Positions 23,996 to 33,317 of a DNA stretch of 64,000 nucleotides are shown one piece after another. The notes below the pieces were generated by a model. That model ran no database searches and was not told where the DNA came from. It saw only the letters and a program-made list of their open reading frames with translations. The stretch comes from JAALLB01 sp017643495 (GTDB lineage Bacteria > Pseudomonadota > Alphaproteobacteria > Rhizobiales > Rhizobiaceae), in contig OZ244147.1 of the NCBI GenBank assembly GCA_965216105.1, positions 2,666,001 through 2,730,000 of the forward strand. The letters are read 5' to 3'. Numbering within the stretch: the first letter of the stretch is position 1; every line of letters begins with the position of its first letter. Position numbers and translations under genes: made by a program.

Positions 23996-26939
23996 GTAAC
24001 CGCTCCCCTTCCGGATCAATAAAATGAGGGCTCACGACTTCCACTTCCGTCTCCTGTTTCTGTAACGGATTAACTGCACGTACAACTTCTCCAATCCGGT
24101 TGGTTCCGTCTTTCAGAAATCCAAGCCCTATCGCATGACCGAGATTGGGGGAAAAACAGACAGAGGTCATGTATCCCTGGTCATTGGTCGCACTGGCTTC
24201 ATCACCCCGTTTCATGAAATGACTACCTGCAGCAAATGCTTGCGAAGCGTCAACCGGACGAAGCCCTACCAGTTTCAGGGCGTCGCCATGGTTCATGCCT
24301 TCGCGTCTTGAAAGAACAGTACCGATGGAATCCTTCTTGCTTGAAACCATCCGCTCCATCCCGAGGTTCAGAGCAGTAATCGTGCCGTTCAACTCATTAC
24401 CTGTCACATGCCCTTTCTCGATACGCATGACGCCAAGGGCTTCAGTACCATAAGGTGTGACATCGAACTCCTCGCCCGCTTTCATCAAGGCACGGACCAG
24501 GGCATCGCCATAACGGGTTGGCACCGCGATTTCATAGGCAAGCTCTCCCGAAAAAGATATACGGAACAGACGCGCCCGCAAACCACCGCAGACTGTTACT
24601 TCTGCACACCCCATGAATGGAAAAGCATCGTTGGAAAGGTCAAAGTCCCGGTCCACGATCTTGCGTAGCAGACCGCGGGAATTCGGCCCCGCAACAGCAA
24701 ATTGCGCCCACGCCTCAGTTGTTGAGATCAGTTGCACGTCTAGCTCGGGCCAAAGACACTGGCGACAGAATTCAAGGTGCCTGAAAACAGGGCCTGCATT
24801 TGCTGTAGTCGTTGTCATCACGTAGTGATCTTCAGCAAGACGGGCAGTTGTTCCGTCATCCATCACCATTCCGTCTTCACGCAGCATCAAACCATAACGT
24901 ACCTTGTTGACCGGCAGTTTGGCAAAAGCGTTGCAATAAACGGCGTTCACAAATCTGGTTGCATCGGCTCCCTGAATGTCAATTTTTCCCAGCGTTGTAA
25001 CATCGCAGATACCGACAGACTTGCGGGTGGCCAGAACTTCCCTGTCAACGCTTTCACGCCAATGCGTTTCTCCGCTCTGCGGGTACCATTGCGCACGCAA
25101 CCACTGACCGGCTTCTACAAAAATCGCGCCCTGCTCTTCCGCCCATTTGTGGGATGGCGTTTTGCGAACCGGACGAAATGACATGTCCCGGTGCCGGCCT
25201 GCGAAAGCACCGATTGCAACCGGTGAATATGGTGGACGAAATATTGTTGTTCCGGTTTCAGGAATGGATTTTCCGGTAGCTTCCGCCATAACCGCAAGGC
25301 CGGTAATGTTGGCGGTCTTGCCCTGGTCGGTTGCCATTCCCAAAGTTGTGTAGCGCTTCAAGTGCTCGACAGACCGATAGCCTTCCTGGTGCGCCAGCTT
25401 GATATCCTTGACGGTCACATCATTTTGCAGGTCGACCCAGGCCCGCCCCTTGCCTTCCACATACCAGAAGGGAGAAATGTTTACCGGATCATCTTCTGAT
25501 TGGGGAAGCTTGCCTCCAGTAGCCTTGAAGCCCAAGTCTTCAAGCGCTTCTACTGCAGCTCTCGCTCCGGTTGCAAATGCAGCAGCAGTTGACAGGTCGC
25601 CATTGGCCGCACCTGCCACTTGCATGCCTTCTGGTACGCCATGAGGCACGAATGCTGAGAGAGATTCATCCCAAACAGGCCTGCCACGCTGATGACAGGT
25701 CAAATGCACATTCGGGTTCCAGCCACCGGATACACCCAGAGCCGAGCAATCAATACGGCATGTCTTGCCGTTTGCCTGCTCGACAGTAATTTCCTGCAAG
25801 CCATAACGCCCTTTGGTATCAACCACTCTTGCGCCCTGGAAATGGGTGACATTGTCGATTGACGGGCCGTCGGTCCGTGTATCGATCACAGCCGCAATCT
25901 CCACGCCTCTGGCTTTCAAGTCTGTTACCGTTCGCAAACCGTCATCATTGTTGGTAAAAATGGCAACCTTCTTGCCTGGTGTCGTTGCAAACCGGTTCAC
26001 ATAATTGCGGATCGCACCTGAAAGCATGATCCCGGGGCGATCATTGTTCGGGAAGGCAATGGGTCGTTCCGTGGCTCCCGCGCACAATACTGTACGCTTG
26101 GCATAAATCCGCCACAAAACCTGACGCGGCTTGCCGGGCTCTGCTGTTGCCAAGTGGTCTGTCAAACGTTCCAGCGCACCGTAAACTCCATGGTCGAATG
26201 CGCCAATGACAGCAGTTCTGGTCAAAATCCGAACGTTGGCCATTGAGGAAAGTTCGTCAAATACAGACCGCGCCCATTCATGGCCCGGCTTGTCATCGAC
26301 AGAAAAACTCTCTGCGTTAAGCCGACCACCCACAATGAAATCTTCTTCTGCAAGGATGACCCTTGCTCCAGCGCGCCCACCTGCAAGTGCAGCAGCAAGG
26401 CCAGCCGGTCCCGAACCAATCACCAGCATATCGCAATGCAGAAACCCCTTGTCGTACACGTCGGGATCTGGTTCGCCGGACAGGCTCCCCAAGCCTGCAG
26501 CCCGGCGGATCAGCGGTTCATACAGCTTCTCCCAGAAAGCCTTGGGCCACATGAAGGTCTTGTAATAAAACCCGGCAGCAAACAAAGAAGGCATCAGGTC
26601 ATTTATAGCCAGTGCATCAAACTTCAACGATGGCCAGCGGTTTTGGCTATCTGCTTCGAGGCCTTCGAAAAGCTCAACCGTTGTTGCCCTTGTATTGGGC
26701 TCACGACGATTTTCTCCTCGCAATTCCACAAGTGCATTCGGTTCTTCCGGACCAGCTGTCAGGGGGCCGCGCGGGCGGTGATACTTGAAACTGCGCCCCA
26801 TGAGACGAACACCATTCGCCAACAAGGCTGAGGCGAGTGTATCTCCCTTGAATCCCGTATACGACGCTCCGTCAAAAGAAAAACGGACAGATGAGGAGCG
26901 GTCAACCAGCCCGCCTTCCAGACGATTATCAGTGCTCAT
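23988..26939 (-). CDS. soxA: Sarcosine oxidase alpha subunit
   Basis: A 983-aa subunit. Order: an N-terminal ferredoxin-like segment (FDGASYTGFKGDTLASALLANG), an NAD-binding FAD/NAD domain (DMLVIGSGPAGLAAALAGGRAG), a central region, and a C-terminal aminomethyltransferase (GcvT)-like folate domain (GICDVTTLGKIDIQGADA; GELAYEIAVPTRYG). The complex demethylates sarcosine, passing formaldehyde units to tetrahydrofolate and releasing glycine. The ATG overlaps the soxD stop (ATGA). Confidence 0.95.
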   Translation of the reverse strand: MSTDNRLEGGLVDRSSSVRFSFDGASYTGFKGDTLASALLANGVRLMGRSFKYHRPRGPLTAGPEEPNALVELRGENRREPNTRATTVELFEGLEADSQNRWPSLKFDALAINDLMPSLFAAGFYYKTFMWPKAFWEKLYEPLIRRAAGLGSLSGEPDPDVYDKGFLHCDMLVIGSGPAGLAAALAGGRAGARVILAEEDFIVGGRLNAESFSVDDKPGHEWARSVFDELSSMANVRILTRTAVIGAFDHGVYGALERLTDHLATAEPGKPRQVLWRIYAKRTVLCAGATERPIAFPNNDRPGIMLSGAIRNYVNRFATTPGKKVAIFTNNDDGLRTVTDLKARGVEIAAVIDTRTDGPSIDNVTHFQGARVVDTKGRYGLQEITVEQANGKTCRIDCSALGVSGGWNPNVHLTCHQRGRPVWDESLSAFVPHGVPEGMQVAGAANGDLSTAAAFATGARAAVEALEDLGFKATGGKLPQSEDDPVNISPFWYVEGKGRAWVDLQNDVTVKDIKLAHQEGYRSVEHLKRYTTLGMATDQGKTANITGLAVMAEATGKSIPETGTTIFRPPYSPVAIGAFAGRHRDMSFRPVRKTPSHKWAEEQGAIFVEAGQWLRAQWYPQSGETHWRESVDREVLATRKSVGICDVTTLGKIDIQGADATRFVNAVYCNAFAKLPVNKVRYGLMLREDGMVMDDGTTARLAEDHYVMTTTTANAGPVFRHLEFCRQCLWPELDVQLISTTEAWAQFAVAGPNSRGLLRKIVDRDFDLSNDAFPFMGCAEVTVCGGLRARLFRISFSGELAYEIAVPTRYGDALVRALMKAGEEFDVTPYGTEALGVMRIEKGHVTGNELNGTITALNLGMERMVSSKKDSIGTVLSRREGMNHGDALKLVGLRPVDASQAFAAGSHFMKRGDEASATNDQGYMTSVCFSPNLGHAIGLGFLKDGTNRIGEVVRAVNPLQKQETEVEVVSPHFIDPEGERLRG

Positions 26940-27229
26940 GTCCTGTCTTTGCTCCTTGCTGTACGGGCCACATCGATTGCAAGTTCAACCCTGAGAATTT
27001 CGTGTGTAACCGTGTTGCGGGTGACAACAAGCCAGGAACGGTCACCTTGCTCATGATACCAGAGTTCGCGATGTTCCCCTGCCGGATTGTCACGCAGATA
27101 AAGGTACTCGTAAAACCGGTTTACAGCGTCATCCTCTTGCCAGTCGGGCCGGTTGATCAGGGATGCATCGCCAAGGCATGTGAACTCCTGCGCATCGCGA
27201 GGTCCAAGCAACGGATGTTCTATAATCAT
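26936..27229 (-). CDS. soxD: Sarcosine oxidase delta subunit lacking the N-terminal zinc cysteines
   Basis: A 97-aa SoxD homologue. Canonical SoxD begins with a CPxCG zinc knuckle; here the corresponding start reads MIIEHPLLGPRDAQEF, so both cysteines are missing and only one Cys remains (FTCLGD). The rest matches the family: FYEYLYLRDNPAGEHRELWYH, then SWLVVTRNTVTHEI. Zinc binding is therefore doubtful. The ATG at 27229 follows GGAG and the soxB stop by 13 nt. It lies between soxB and soxA in the standard order. Confidence 0.88.
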   Translation of the reverse strand: MIIEHPLLGPRDAQEFTCLGDASLINRPDWQEDDAVNRFYEYLYLRDNPAGEHRELWYHEQGDRSWLVVTRNTVTHEILRVELAIDVARTARSKDRT

Positions 27230-27242
27230 TGCGCCATTCTCC

Positions 27243-28493
27243 TCAGTGCAGGTTTGGTTGCGCACCTGCGCCTTTTTCATCGATCATCAATCCCTTTCGG
27301 AACCTGTCAAAGCGATATGCGGTTGCCGTTGCATGTGGTTCATCCCTTGCAAGCAAATGTGCGAAACACCAGCCGGAAGCGGGTGTGGCCTTGAACCCGC
27401 CATAACACCAACCACCGTTGAAATAGAGGCCGTAAATATCAGTACGATCGATAATGGGAGAACCATCCATGGACATGTCCATGACGCCCCCCCACATGCG
27501 CAGCAGGCGAGCCCGTCCAATCATTGGCATGATGGCCATGCCACTTTCGCAGACATCCTCAACCACTGGCAGGTTGCCTCGCTGGGCATAGGAATTGTAG
27601 CCATCAATGTCGCCACCAAACACAAGGCCACCCTTGTCTGACTGACTGATATAGAAATGACCGGCTCCGAAGGTGACAACGTTTGGAAGAACGGGCTTCA
27701 ACCCTTCTGAGACGAATGCCTGCAATACATGGCTTTCAATTGGCAACCGCTTGTCTACCATCGCCATGAGACGTCCGGAATTGCCAGCAACGGCACAGCC
27801 GATTTTCTTGGCGCCGATAAAACCACGGCTGGTGTCAACACCGGTGACCCTTCCATCCTGTCGGCGAATACCGGTAACCTCGCAATTCTGGATGATGTCA
27901 ACACCATGCTGGTCGGCTCCGCGTGCATAGCCCCACGCCACTGCGTCATGACGCACTGTTCCACCGCGCCGCTGCGCCAAGCCACCCTTTATCGGAAAAC
28001 GGGCATTATCAAAATTGAGGAATGGCAGTTCTGACTTCAGTTGCTCAGGTGACAGATATTCGGCGTCTGCTCCGTTCAGCAACATGGCATTGCCCCGGCG
28101 CACATAAGCATCCCGTTGCCCGTCGGTGTGGAACAGGTTGACAATGCCACGTTGGGAAACCATGGCGTTGAAATTGAAATCCTGCTCCAGGCCTTCCCAG
28201 AGTTTCAGGGAGAATTCGTAGAAAGGCTCATTTCCGTCCAAAAGATAGTTTGAACGAATGATGGTGGTATTTCGCCCGACATTACCTCCGCCAATCCAGC
28301 CCTTTTCGAGCACGGCAATACGTTTCTGACCGAATTCCTTTGCAAGATAATAGGCTGTTGCCAGCCCGTGTCCCCCACCACCGATTATAACGTAGTCATA
28401 CTCAGATTGGGGATCGGGCTCTCGCCATGCGGGCTTCCAGCCCTTGTGACCGGTCAAAGCTTCCTTGATAACGCGAAAACCTGAATAACGCAT
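27243..28493 (-). CDS. soxB: Sarcosine oxidase beta subunit
   Basis: A 416-aa flavoprotein of the DadA/GlpO fold. FAD-binding is shown by YVIIGGGGHGLATAYYLAKE. RHDAVAWGYARGA contains the His that carries covalent FMN in characterised tetrameric sarcosine oxidases. It is the site of sarcosine oxidation and O2 reduction to H2O2. First gene of soxBDAG, with AGAGAGG upstream of the ATG. The 151-bp region up to preA holds its promoter and the preA terminator. Confidence 0.95.
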   Translation of the reverse strand: MRYSGFRVIKEALTGHKGWKPAWREPDPQSEYDYVIIGGGGHGLATAYYLAKEFGQKRIAVLEKGWIGGGNVGRNTTIIRSNYLLDGNEPFYEFSLKLWEGLEQDFNFNAMVSQRGIVNLFHTDGQRDAYVRRGNAMLLNGADAEYLSPEQLKSELPFLNFDNARFPIKGGLAQRRGGTVRHDAVAWGYARGADQHGVDIIQNCEVTGIRRQDGRVTGVDTSRGFIGAKKIGCAVAGNSGRLMAMVDKRLPIESHVLQAFVSEGLKPVLPNVVTFGAGHFYISQSDKGGLVFGGDIDGYNSYAQRGNLPVVEDVCESGMAIMPMIGRARLLRMWGGVMDMSMDGSPIIDRTDIYGLYFNGGWCYGGFKATPASGWCFAHLLARDEPHATATAYRFDRFRKGLMIDEKGAGAQPNLH

Positions 28494-28612
28494 GATTACC
28501 TCTCTATGCCATGATGCACAGTAGGTTATCTCCAGGCTATCGTCGTGATCAAAACGGACATGCGAAAACGCGTTTCGGACCGGATCTGTACAAATCCACC
28601 CTGAAAATTCTA

Positions 28613-28639
28613 CCGGGCTGCAGTCGCAATGCAGCCCGG
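28613..28639 (-). terminator. Terminator-like hairpin after preA
   Basis: The perfect 10-bp inverted repeat CCGGGCTGCA/TGCAGCCCGG has a 7-nt loop and starts 5 nt after the preA stop. In minus-strand RNA it is followed by TAGAATTTTC, a weak U-tract, so termination may be partial. It ends the long pyrimidine operon before the sox promoter region. Confidence 0.6.
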
Positions 28640-28644
28640 CAGGC

Positions 28645-29955
28645 TTACTCCGCTGCTTCCTTCACAGAAGGATTATTCGGATGTGTCGTCCAGTTCGCAT
28701 AGGGCTGATCAACCGGCTGTTTCGTGCGTGGATCAACACCTTCATGCAGTTGTTCCATCGTGATGCAGTCCTCGACAGGACAGACATTCACGCAGAGATT
28801 ACACCCTACGCATTCTTCATCGATCACCTCAAAACGGCGCTTGCCATCCACCAGGTTTGTGATTGCCTGATGCGAAGTATCTTCACAGGCAATGTGGCAG
28901 CGACCACACTTGATACACAAATCCTGATTGATTTTGGCCTTGGTTACATAATTGAGGTTGAGATATTGCCAGTCCGTGACGTTCGGCATCGCCATACCAC
29001 GAAAGTCCTCAATGGACGCATAACCCTTTTCGTCCATCCAGTTGCTGAGACCGGCCATCATCTCCTGAACGATCTTGAAACCGTAAGTCATGGCAGCAGT
29101 ACACACCTGAACATTGCCGCAACCAAGTGCAATATATTCTGCTGCATCCCGCCATGTGGTAATGCCGCCAATGCCGGATATCGGCATGCCCACAGTTTCC
29201 GGGTCACGGGCAATTTCACCAACCATGTTCAGCGCAATCGGCTTGACTGCCGGACCACAATACCCTCCGTGGGTTCCCTTGCCGTCAATGGTAGGATTGG
29301 GAGCCATGTTATCCAGGTCAATCGAAACAATTGAATTTATGGTATTGATCAGTGAGACCGCATCGGCGCCGCCTGCCTTTGCTGCGCGGGCAGGATAGCG
29401 GACATCGGTTATGTTTGGTGTCAACTTCACGATTACCGGCAGGTCGCTATGCAACTTGCACCATTCCGAAACCATCTGGATGTATTCCGGCACCTGTCCG
29501 ACAGCCGAGCCCATGCCACGTTCGCTCATGCCGTGAGGGCAGCCGAAGTTCAGTTCAACGCCGTCAGCTCCGGTCTCGGCAACCCTTGCCAGTATCTTCT
29601 TCCATGGCTCTTCCTCGCACGGGACCATCAGGGAGACAATCATCGCCCGGTCCGGCCACCGTTTCTTGACCTCGGTAATTTCCTTGAGATTGATTTCGAG
29701 ATCACGATCCGTGATGAGCTCAATATTGTTCAACCCAAGAAGTCTCCGGTCTGCTCCCCAGATCGCACCGTATCTAGGGCCATTCACATTGACGACAGGG
29801 GGGCCTGCCTCACCAAGCGTTTTCCAAACCACGCCGCCCCAGCCTGCCTCGAACGCGCGTTCCACATTATACGCCTTGTCTGTTGGGGGTGCTGAGGCCA
29901 GCCAAAACGGGTTTGGCGATTTAATTCCGAGAAATTCTGCTGAAATATCTGCCAT
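28645..29955 (-). CDS. preA: NAD-dependent dihydropyrimidine dehydrogenase subunit PreA
   Basis: A 436-aa protein with an FMN-binding dihydroorotate-dehydrogenase-like barrel (residues 1-330; active-site loop NFGCPHGMSERGMG) and two C-terminal 4Fe-4S motifs (CIKCGRCHIAC, CVGCNLCVNVCPV). With PreT it reduces uracil and thymine to 5,6-dihydropyrimidines, step one of the reductive pathway. AGGGAGG precedes the ATG. It follows preT by 18 nt and is the last gene of the operon that also encodes dihydropyrimidinase. Confidence 0.95.
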   Translation of the reverse strand: MADISAEFLGIKSPNPFWLASAPPTDKAYNVERAFEAGWGGVVWKTLGEAGPPVVNVNGPRYGAIWGADRRLLGLNNIELITDRDLEINLKEITEVKKRWPDRAMIVSLMVPCEEEPWKKILARVAETGADGVELNFGCPHGMSERGMGSAVGQVPEYIQMVSEWCKLHSDLPVIVKLTPNITDVRYPARAAKAGGADAVSLINTINSIVSIDLDNMAPNPTIDGKGTHGGYCGPAVKPIALNMVGEIARDPETVGMPISGIGGITTWRDAAEYIALGCGNVQVCTAAMTYGFKIVQEMMAGLSNWMDEKGYASIEDFRGMAMPNVTDWQYLNLNYVTKAKINQDLCIKCGRCHIACEDTSHQAITNLVDGKRRFEVIDEECVGCNLCVNVCPVEDCITMEQLHEGVDPRTKQPVDQPYANWTTHPNNPSVKEAAE

Positions 29956-29973
29956 TGTACTTCCTCCCTAAAT

Positions 29974-31305
29974 TCAGGCACTCAATGCCCGGTGAATGTC
30001 TTCGGCGGCCAGTTTTCCGTCTTCCACAGAGACAACCGTGAGGTCTTCTCCGCCTGCCACGCAGTCACCTCCGGCCCAGACTTTCGGATTGCTCGTTCTC
30101 CTGTTCTCGTCGACGCTGATACGGCCCTTTTCAAGTTGCAGGCCGGCCTCTTCCAGCAAGAGAGAAGCCGGGCTTTGCCCGATTGCCTTGAATACCTGGT
30201 CGGCAGGTACCGTAACCGTTTCACCAGTACCTTTCAGGGATCCGTTGCTGCCGGAAGTATATTCAAGGGTAATTGCCGAGATTGCGCCTTCCGATACTTC
30301 AAGCGACCTGGGTTGCAGCCAATGCCGGATTGTAACACCATTTGTCTGTGCCACCTCCTGTTCATAGTCGGATGCATTCATGCTTTCCTGTCCGCGCCGA
30401 TAGAATATCGTCACATTCTCGGCGCCCAGCAACTTGATCTGCGTAGCAATATCGATCGCGGTCATGCCACCGCCAATCACTGCAACGTTGCGCCCCACTT
30501 CAAGTTTGCCGAGATCATCGGTCTGGCGCAGTTCTGCGATATACTCAACTGCGTCGATGCAGCCATCCGCATCATCCCCGTCAAGACCCAGATCATTGAC
30601 CCCGGGAAGCCCCATGCCAAGAAATACGGCATCGTAACCAGCGGTAAGCTCATCAAGTGAAACAGCCTCCCCAAGTGGTGTCTCGTACCTGATTTCTATT
30701 CCGCCTATTTCCAATATGAAGTCGACTTCCTTAGCCGCAAAACCGTCTGTCGACTTGTAAGCTGCTATACCAAACTCGTTCAGCCCGCCTGGCTTTTCCC
30801 TGGCTTCGAATATCGTTACAGAGTGGCCATACATGGAAAGCCTGTGTGCGCATGAAAGGCCTGCCGGACCTGCGCCAATCACCGCCACCCGTTTTCCGGT
30901 GTCTGGCGCCCTTTCAAACGGATGATCGGACACCGTTTTCATCAGATGATCCGTTGCGTAGCGCTGGAGCTGGCCAATTTTCACCGGCTTTCCCTCCGCT
31001 TCTTCCCTGACACAGACTTCTTCGCAAAGTGTCTCGGTCGGGCAGACACGGGCGCACATCCCTCCCATGATATTGGCTTCAAGAATTGTCTTGGCCGAGC
31101 CGTTCGGATTTTCAGTTGCGATTTGCCGAATAAAAAGCGGAATATCAATTCCGGTCGGGCAAGCCTGCATGCAGGGCGCATCATAACAAAAATAACAGCG
31201 ATCTGCCTCAACCAGCGCTTCGTGTGCGCTCATCGGTGGATGCAAATCCGTGAAGTTATCGGTCAGACGGTCTGCAGCCAGCCTGCCTTTTTGTATGTCT
31301 GCCAT
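29974..31305 (-). CDS. preT: NAD-dependent dihydropyrimidine dehydrogenase subunit PreT
   Basis: A 443-aa glutamate-synthase-beta-like subunit. It has N-terminal 4Fe-4S cysteine clusters (CYFCYDAPCMQACPTG; CARVCPTETLCEEVC), an FAD motif (VAVIGAGPAGLSCAHRL) and an NAD motif (VAVIGGGMTAIDIATQ). It passes electrons from NADH to PreA. The ATG at 31305 with GGAGG 5 nt upstream is used; the longer frame has no ribosome site. A hairpin separates it from the binding-protein gene. Confidence 0.95.
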   Translation of the reverse strand: MADIQKGRLAADRLTDNFTDLHPPMSAHEALVEADRCYFCYDAPCMQACPTGIDIPLFIRQIATENPNGSAKTILEANIMGGMCARVCPTETLCEEVCVREEAEGKPVKIGQLQRYATDHLMKTVSDHPFERAPDTGKRVAVIGAGPAGLSCAHRLSMYGHSVTIFEAREKPGGLNEFGIAAYKSTDGFAAKEVDFILEIGGIEIRYETPLGEAVSLDELTAGYDAVFLGMGLPGVNDLGLDGDDADGCIDAVEYIAELRQTDDLGKLEVGRNVAVIGGGMTAIDIATQIKLLGAENVTIFYRRGQESMNASDYEQEVAQTNGVTIRHWLQPRSLEVSEGAISAITLEYTSGSNGSLKGTGETVTVPADQVFKAIGQSPASLLLEEAGLQLEKGRISVDENRRTSNPKVWAGGDCVAGGEDLTVVSVEDGKLAAEDIHRALSA

Positions 31306-31385
31306 TGTATCCTCCAGTTTGCTGCGGGAACAATTCTCCCGTTCGCAATGCCACCCTCCGGCATCACGTTGATTAAGCATGTACA

Positions 31386-31409
31386 GCCACCGGGGTTATC
31401 CCCGGCGGC
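31386..31409 (-). terminator. GC-rich hairpin between the ABC binding-protein gene and preT
   Basis: A 10-bp stem (GCCACCGGGG/CCCCGGCGGC on the plus strand; one G-U pair in minus-strand RNA) with a 4-nt loop, 15 nt after the binding-protein stop. It lacks a U-tract, so an mRNA-stabilising or attenuating element is more likely than a full terminator. Confidence 0.5.
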
Positions 31410-31423
31410 AAAGTCCTGATGAC

Positions 31424-32413
31424 CTATTTCAAAGCTTCGTCAGTAATGACGGATGTCCAGGCACCTTCCGGTTCCTTGGTAATGACCGGATCAGAGTCAG
31501 ATGAAAGCAGGGTTTTAACTGTCCGCTCATAATCTGCTTCGTCCAGGGCTCCGTTCGAACCTGCCGTCAGCTTTGCCACTTCACGCATCATGCGTCGCTG
31601 ATGCTTTTCGGTCTGTGCACCAGTCGCATCGTTTTCCAATACGATGTCGGCTGCTTCATCCGGGTTTTCCTCGGCATATTTCCAGCCTTTCATCGAGGCG
31701 CGAACAAAGCGCACCATCTTGTCACGGAAAGCCTCGTCATCCAGCTTGTCTTCCAACGCGTAGATACCGTCTTCAAGAGTTGCGACGCCTTCTTCCTCAT
31801 ACTTGAAAGTAATGAGATCTTCAGGCGTGAGGCCTGCATCAATGACCTGCCAGTATTCATTGTAGGTCATGGTTGATACACATGCCGCCTGCTTTTGAAG
31901 AAGCGGATCGACGTTGAAGCCCTGCTTCAGGACGGTGACTCCGTCTTCCCCTCCATCAGTGCTCAGGCCGAGCTTGCTCATCCATGACAGGAATGGATAC
32001 TCATTGCCGAAGAACCAAACGCCCAGCGTTTTACCCTTGAAGTCATCCGGCGTTTTCACTCCGGAATCCTTGCGGCAAGTCAACATCATTCCGGAAGACT
32101 TGAACGGCTGGGCAATGTTGACCACCGGCAAGCCCTTTTCACGGGTTGCGAGCGCGGATGGCATCCAGTCCAGAATGACGTCAGCTCCGCCACCGGCCAG
32201 AACCTGTGCCGGGGCTATGTCCGGACCGCCAGGCTTTATTTCAACATCGAGTCCCTCTTCGTCGTAGAAACCCTTGTCTTTTGCAACGTAATAACCGGCA
32301 AACTGTGCCTGGGTTACCCATTTGAGTTGCAGCGTAACCTTGTCTGCTGCGTTTGCGGCCCATGCCGTGAGCGACATCGCTCCGGCCAGTGCCAATGTGA
32401 CATATTTCTTCAT
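31424..32413 (-). CDS. ABC transporter substrate-binding protein, NMT1/THI5-like (pyrimidine uptake)
   Basis: A 329-aa periplasmic protein. The signal peptide MKKYVTLALAGAMSLTAWAANA is followed by VTLQLKWVTQAQFAGYYVAKDKG, the hallmark start of NMT1/THI5-like receptors for pyrimidine or hydroxymethylpyrimidine ligands. A GGGAG site precedes ATG 32413. Located in a uracil-degradation operon, it most likely binds a pyrimidine base or reduction product. Its permeases and ATPase lie upstream on the same strand. Confidence 0.9.
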   Translation of the reverse strand: MKKYVTLALAGAMSLTAWAANAADKVTLQLKWVTQAQFAGYYVAKDKGFYDEEGLDVEIKPGGPDIAPAQVLAGGGADVILDWMPSALATREKGLPVVNIAQPFKSSGMMLTCRKDSGVKTPDDFKGKTLGVWFFGNEYPFLSWMSKLGLSTDGGEDGVTVLKQGFNVDPLLQKQAACVSTMTYNEYWQVIDAGLTPEDLITFKYEEEGVATLEDGIYALEDKLDDEAFRDKMVRFVRASMKGWKYAEENPDEAADIVLENDATGAQTEKHQRRMMREVAKLTAGSNGALDEADYERTVKTLLSSDSDPVITKEPEGAWTSVITDEALK

Positions 32414-32450
32414 TTGTCTTCTCCCTTTCTGTTGTTTACGCATCTCTCCC

Positions 32451-33317
32451 CTAGCGCGTACCCGTCCTCACGGACGGATGCCAAAAGGTGACAGCTCTTT
32501 CGACAAGCGCCACCAATCCGTAAAAGGCCGAGCCAGCCAATGCGGCAACCGCAATCTCCGCCCAGACCATATCAATGTTCATTCTGCCCACTTCCGTTGA
32601 AATCCGAAATCCCATGCCGACAATCGGCGTTCCAAAGAACTCCGCAACAATGGCACCAATCAGGGCCAGGGTTGAGTTGATTTTCAAGGCATTGAAAATA
32701 AATGGGGCTGCCGCTGGCAGGCGCAGCTTCAGCAAGGTCTGCCACCAGGAACTGGCATAGGTGCGCATCAGGTCACGTTCCATGTTTCCGGCAGCCGCAA
32801 GGCCTTCCACGGTATTCACCAGCATTGGAAAGAAGGTCATGATGACAACAACTGCAGCCTTTGACTGCCAGTCAAAACCAAACCACATGACCATGATCGG
32901 GGCCACACCGATGATCGGCAGTGCCGATACAAAGTTTCCAAGTGGCAGCAAACCACGTTGCAAGAATGGCGATCGGTCAATCAGCAGCGCGACGAGAAAC
33001 CCCGAGCCGCAGCCAAGGACATACCCTGCAAGCACCGCCTTAAGAAAAGTCTGTCGAAAATCGGCCCATAATATCGGCAAGGAATTGGTAATGCGCTCCC
33101 AGATCATCGATGGCGGAGGCAAGAGAACAGAGGGCACCTGAAGCCCACGGACTACAAATTCCCAGATGACGAAAATCGTCAGGCCAAACAGAAACGGAAC
33201 AAGCAGGTTTATACCCCGCTTCATCACCATGTTGCTGCCCGTATCAACAGCGACAAGCCTTTGGTTCAGCCACCAGGCGGTGATCCAGAAAACGAGTGCA
33301 GCAATCAGCCAGGTCAT
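32451..33317 (-). CDS. ABC transporter permease (pyrimidine uptake)
   Basis: A 288-aa BPD-family permease with six predicted membrane segments and the EAA loop region NTVEGLAAAGNMERDLMRTYASSWWQTLLKLRLPAAAPF. The ATG at 33317 overlaps the preceding permease stop (ATGA). Much longer in-frame openings to 33599 run inside that gene and were rejected. It forms the channel with the adjacent permease. Confidence 0.9.
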   Translation of the reverse strand: MTWLIAALVFWITAWWLNQRLVAVDTGSNMVMKRGINLLVPFLFGLTIFVIWEFVVRGLQVPSVLLPPPSMIWERITNSLPILWADFRQTFLKAVLAGYVLGCGSGFLVALLIDRSPFLQRGLLPLGNFVSALPIIGVAPIMVMWFGFDWQSKAAVVVIMTFFPMLVNTVEGLAAAGNMERDLMRTYASSWWQTLLKLRLPAAAPFIFNALKINSTLALIGAIVAEFFGTPIVGMGFRISTEVGRMNIDMVWAEIAVAALAGSAFYGLVALVERAVTFWHPSVRTGTR

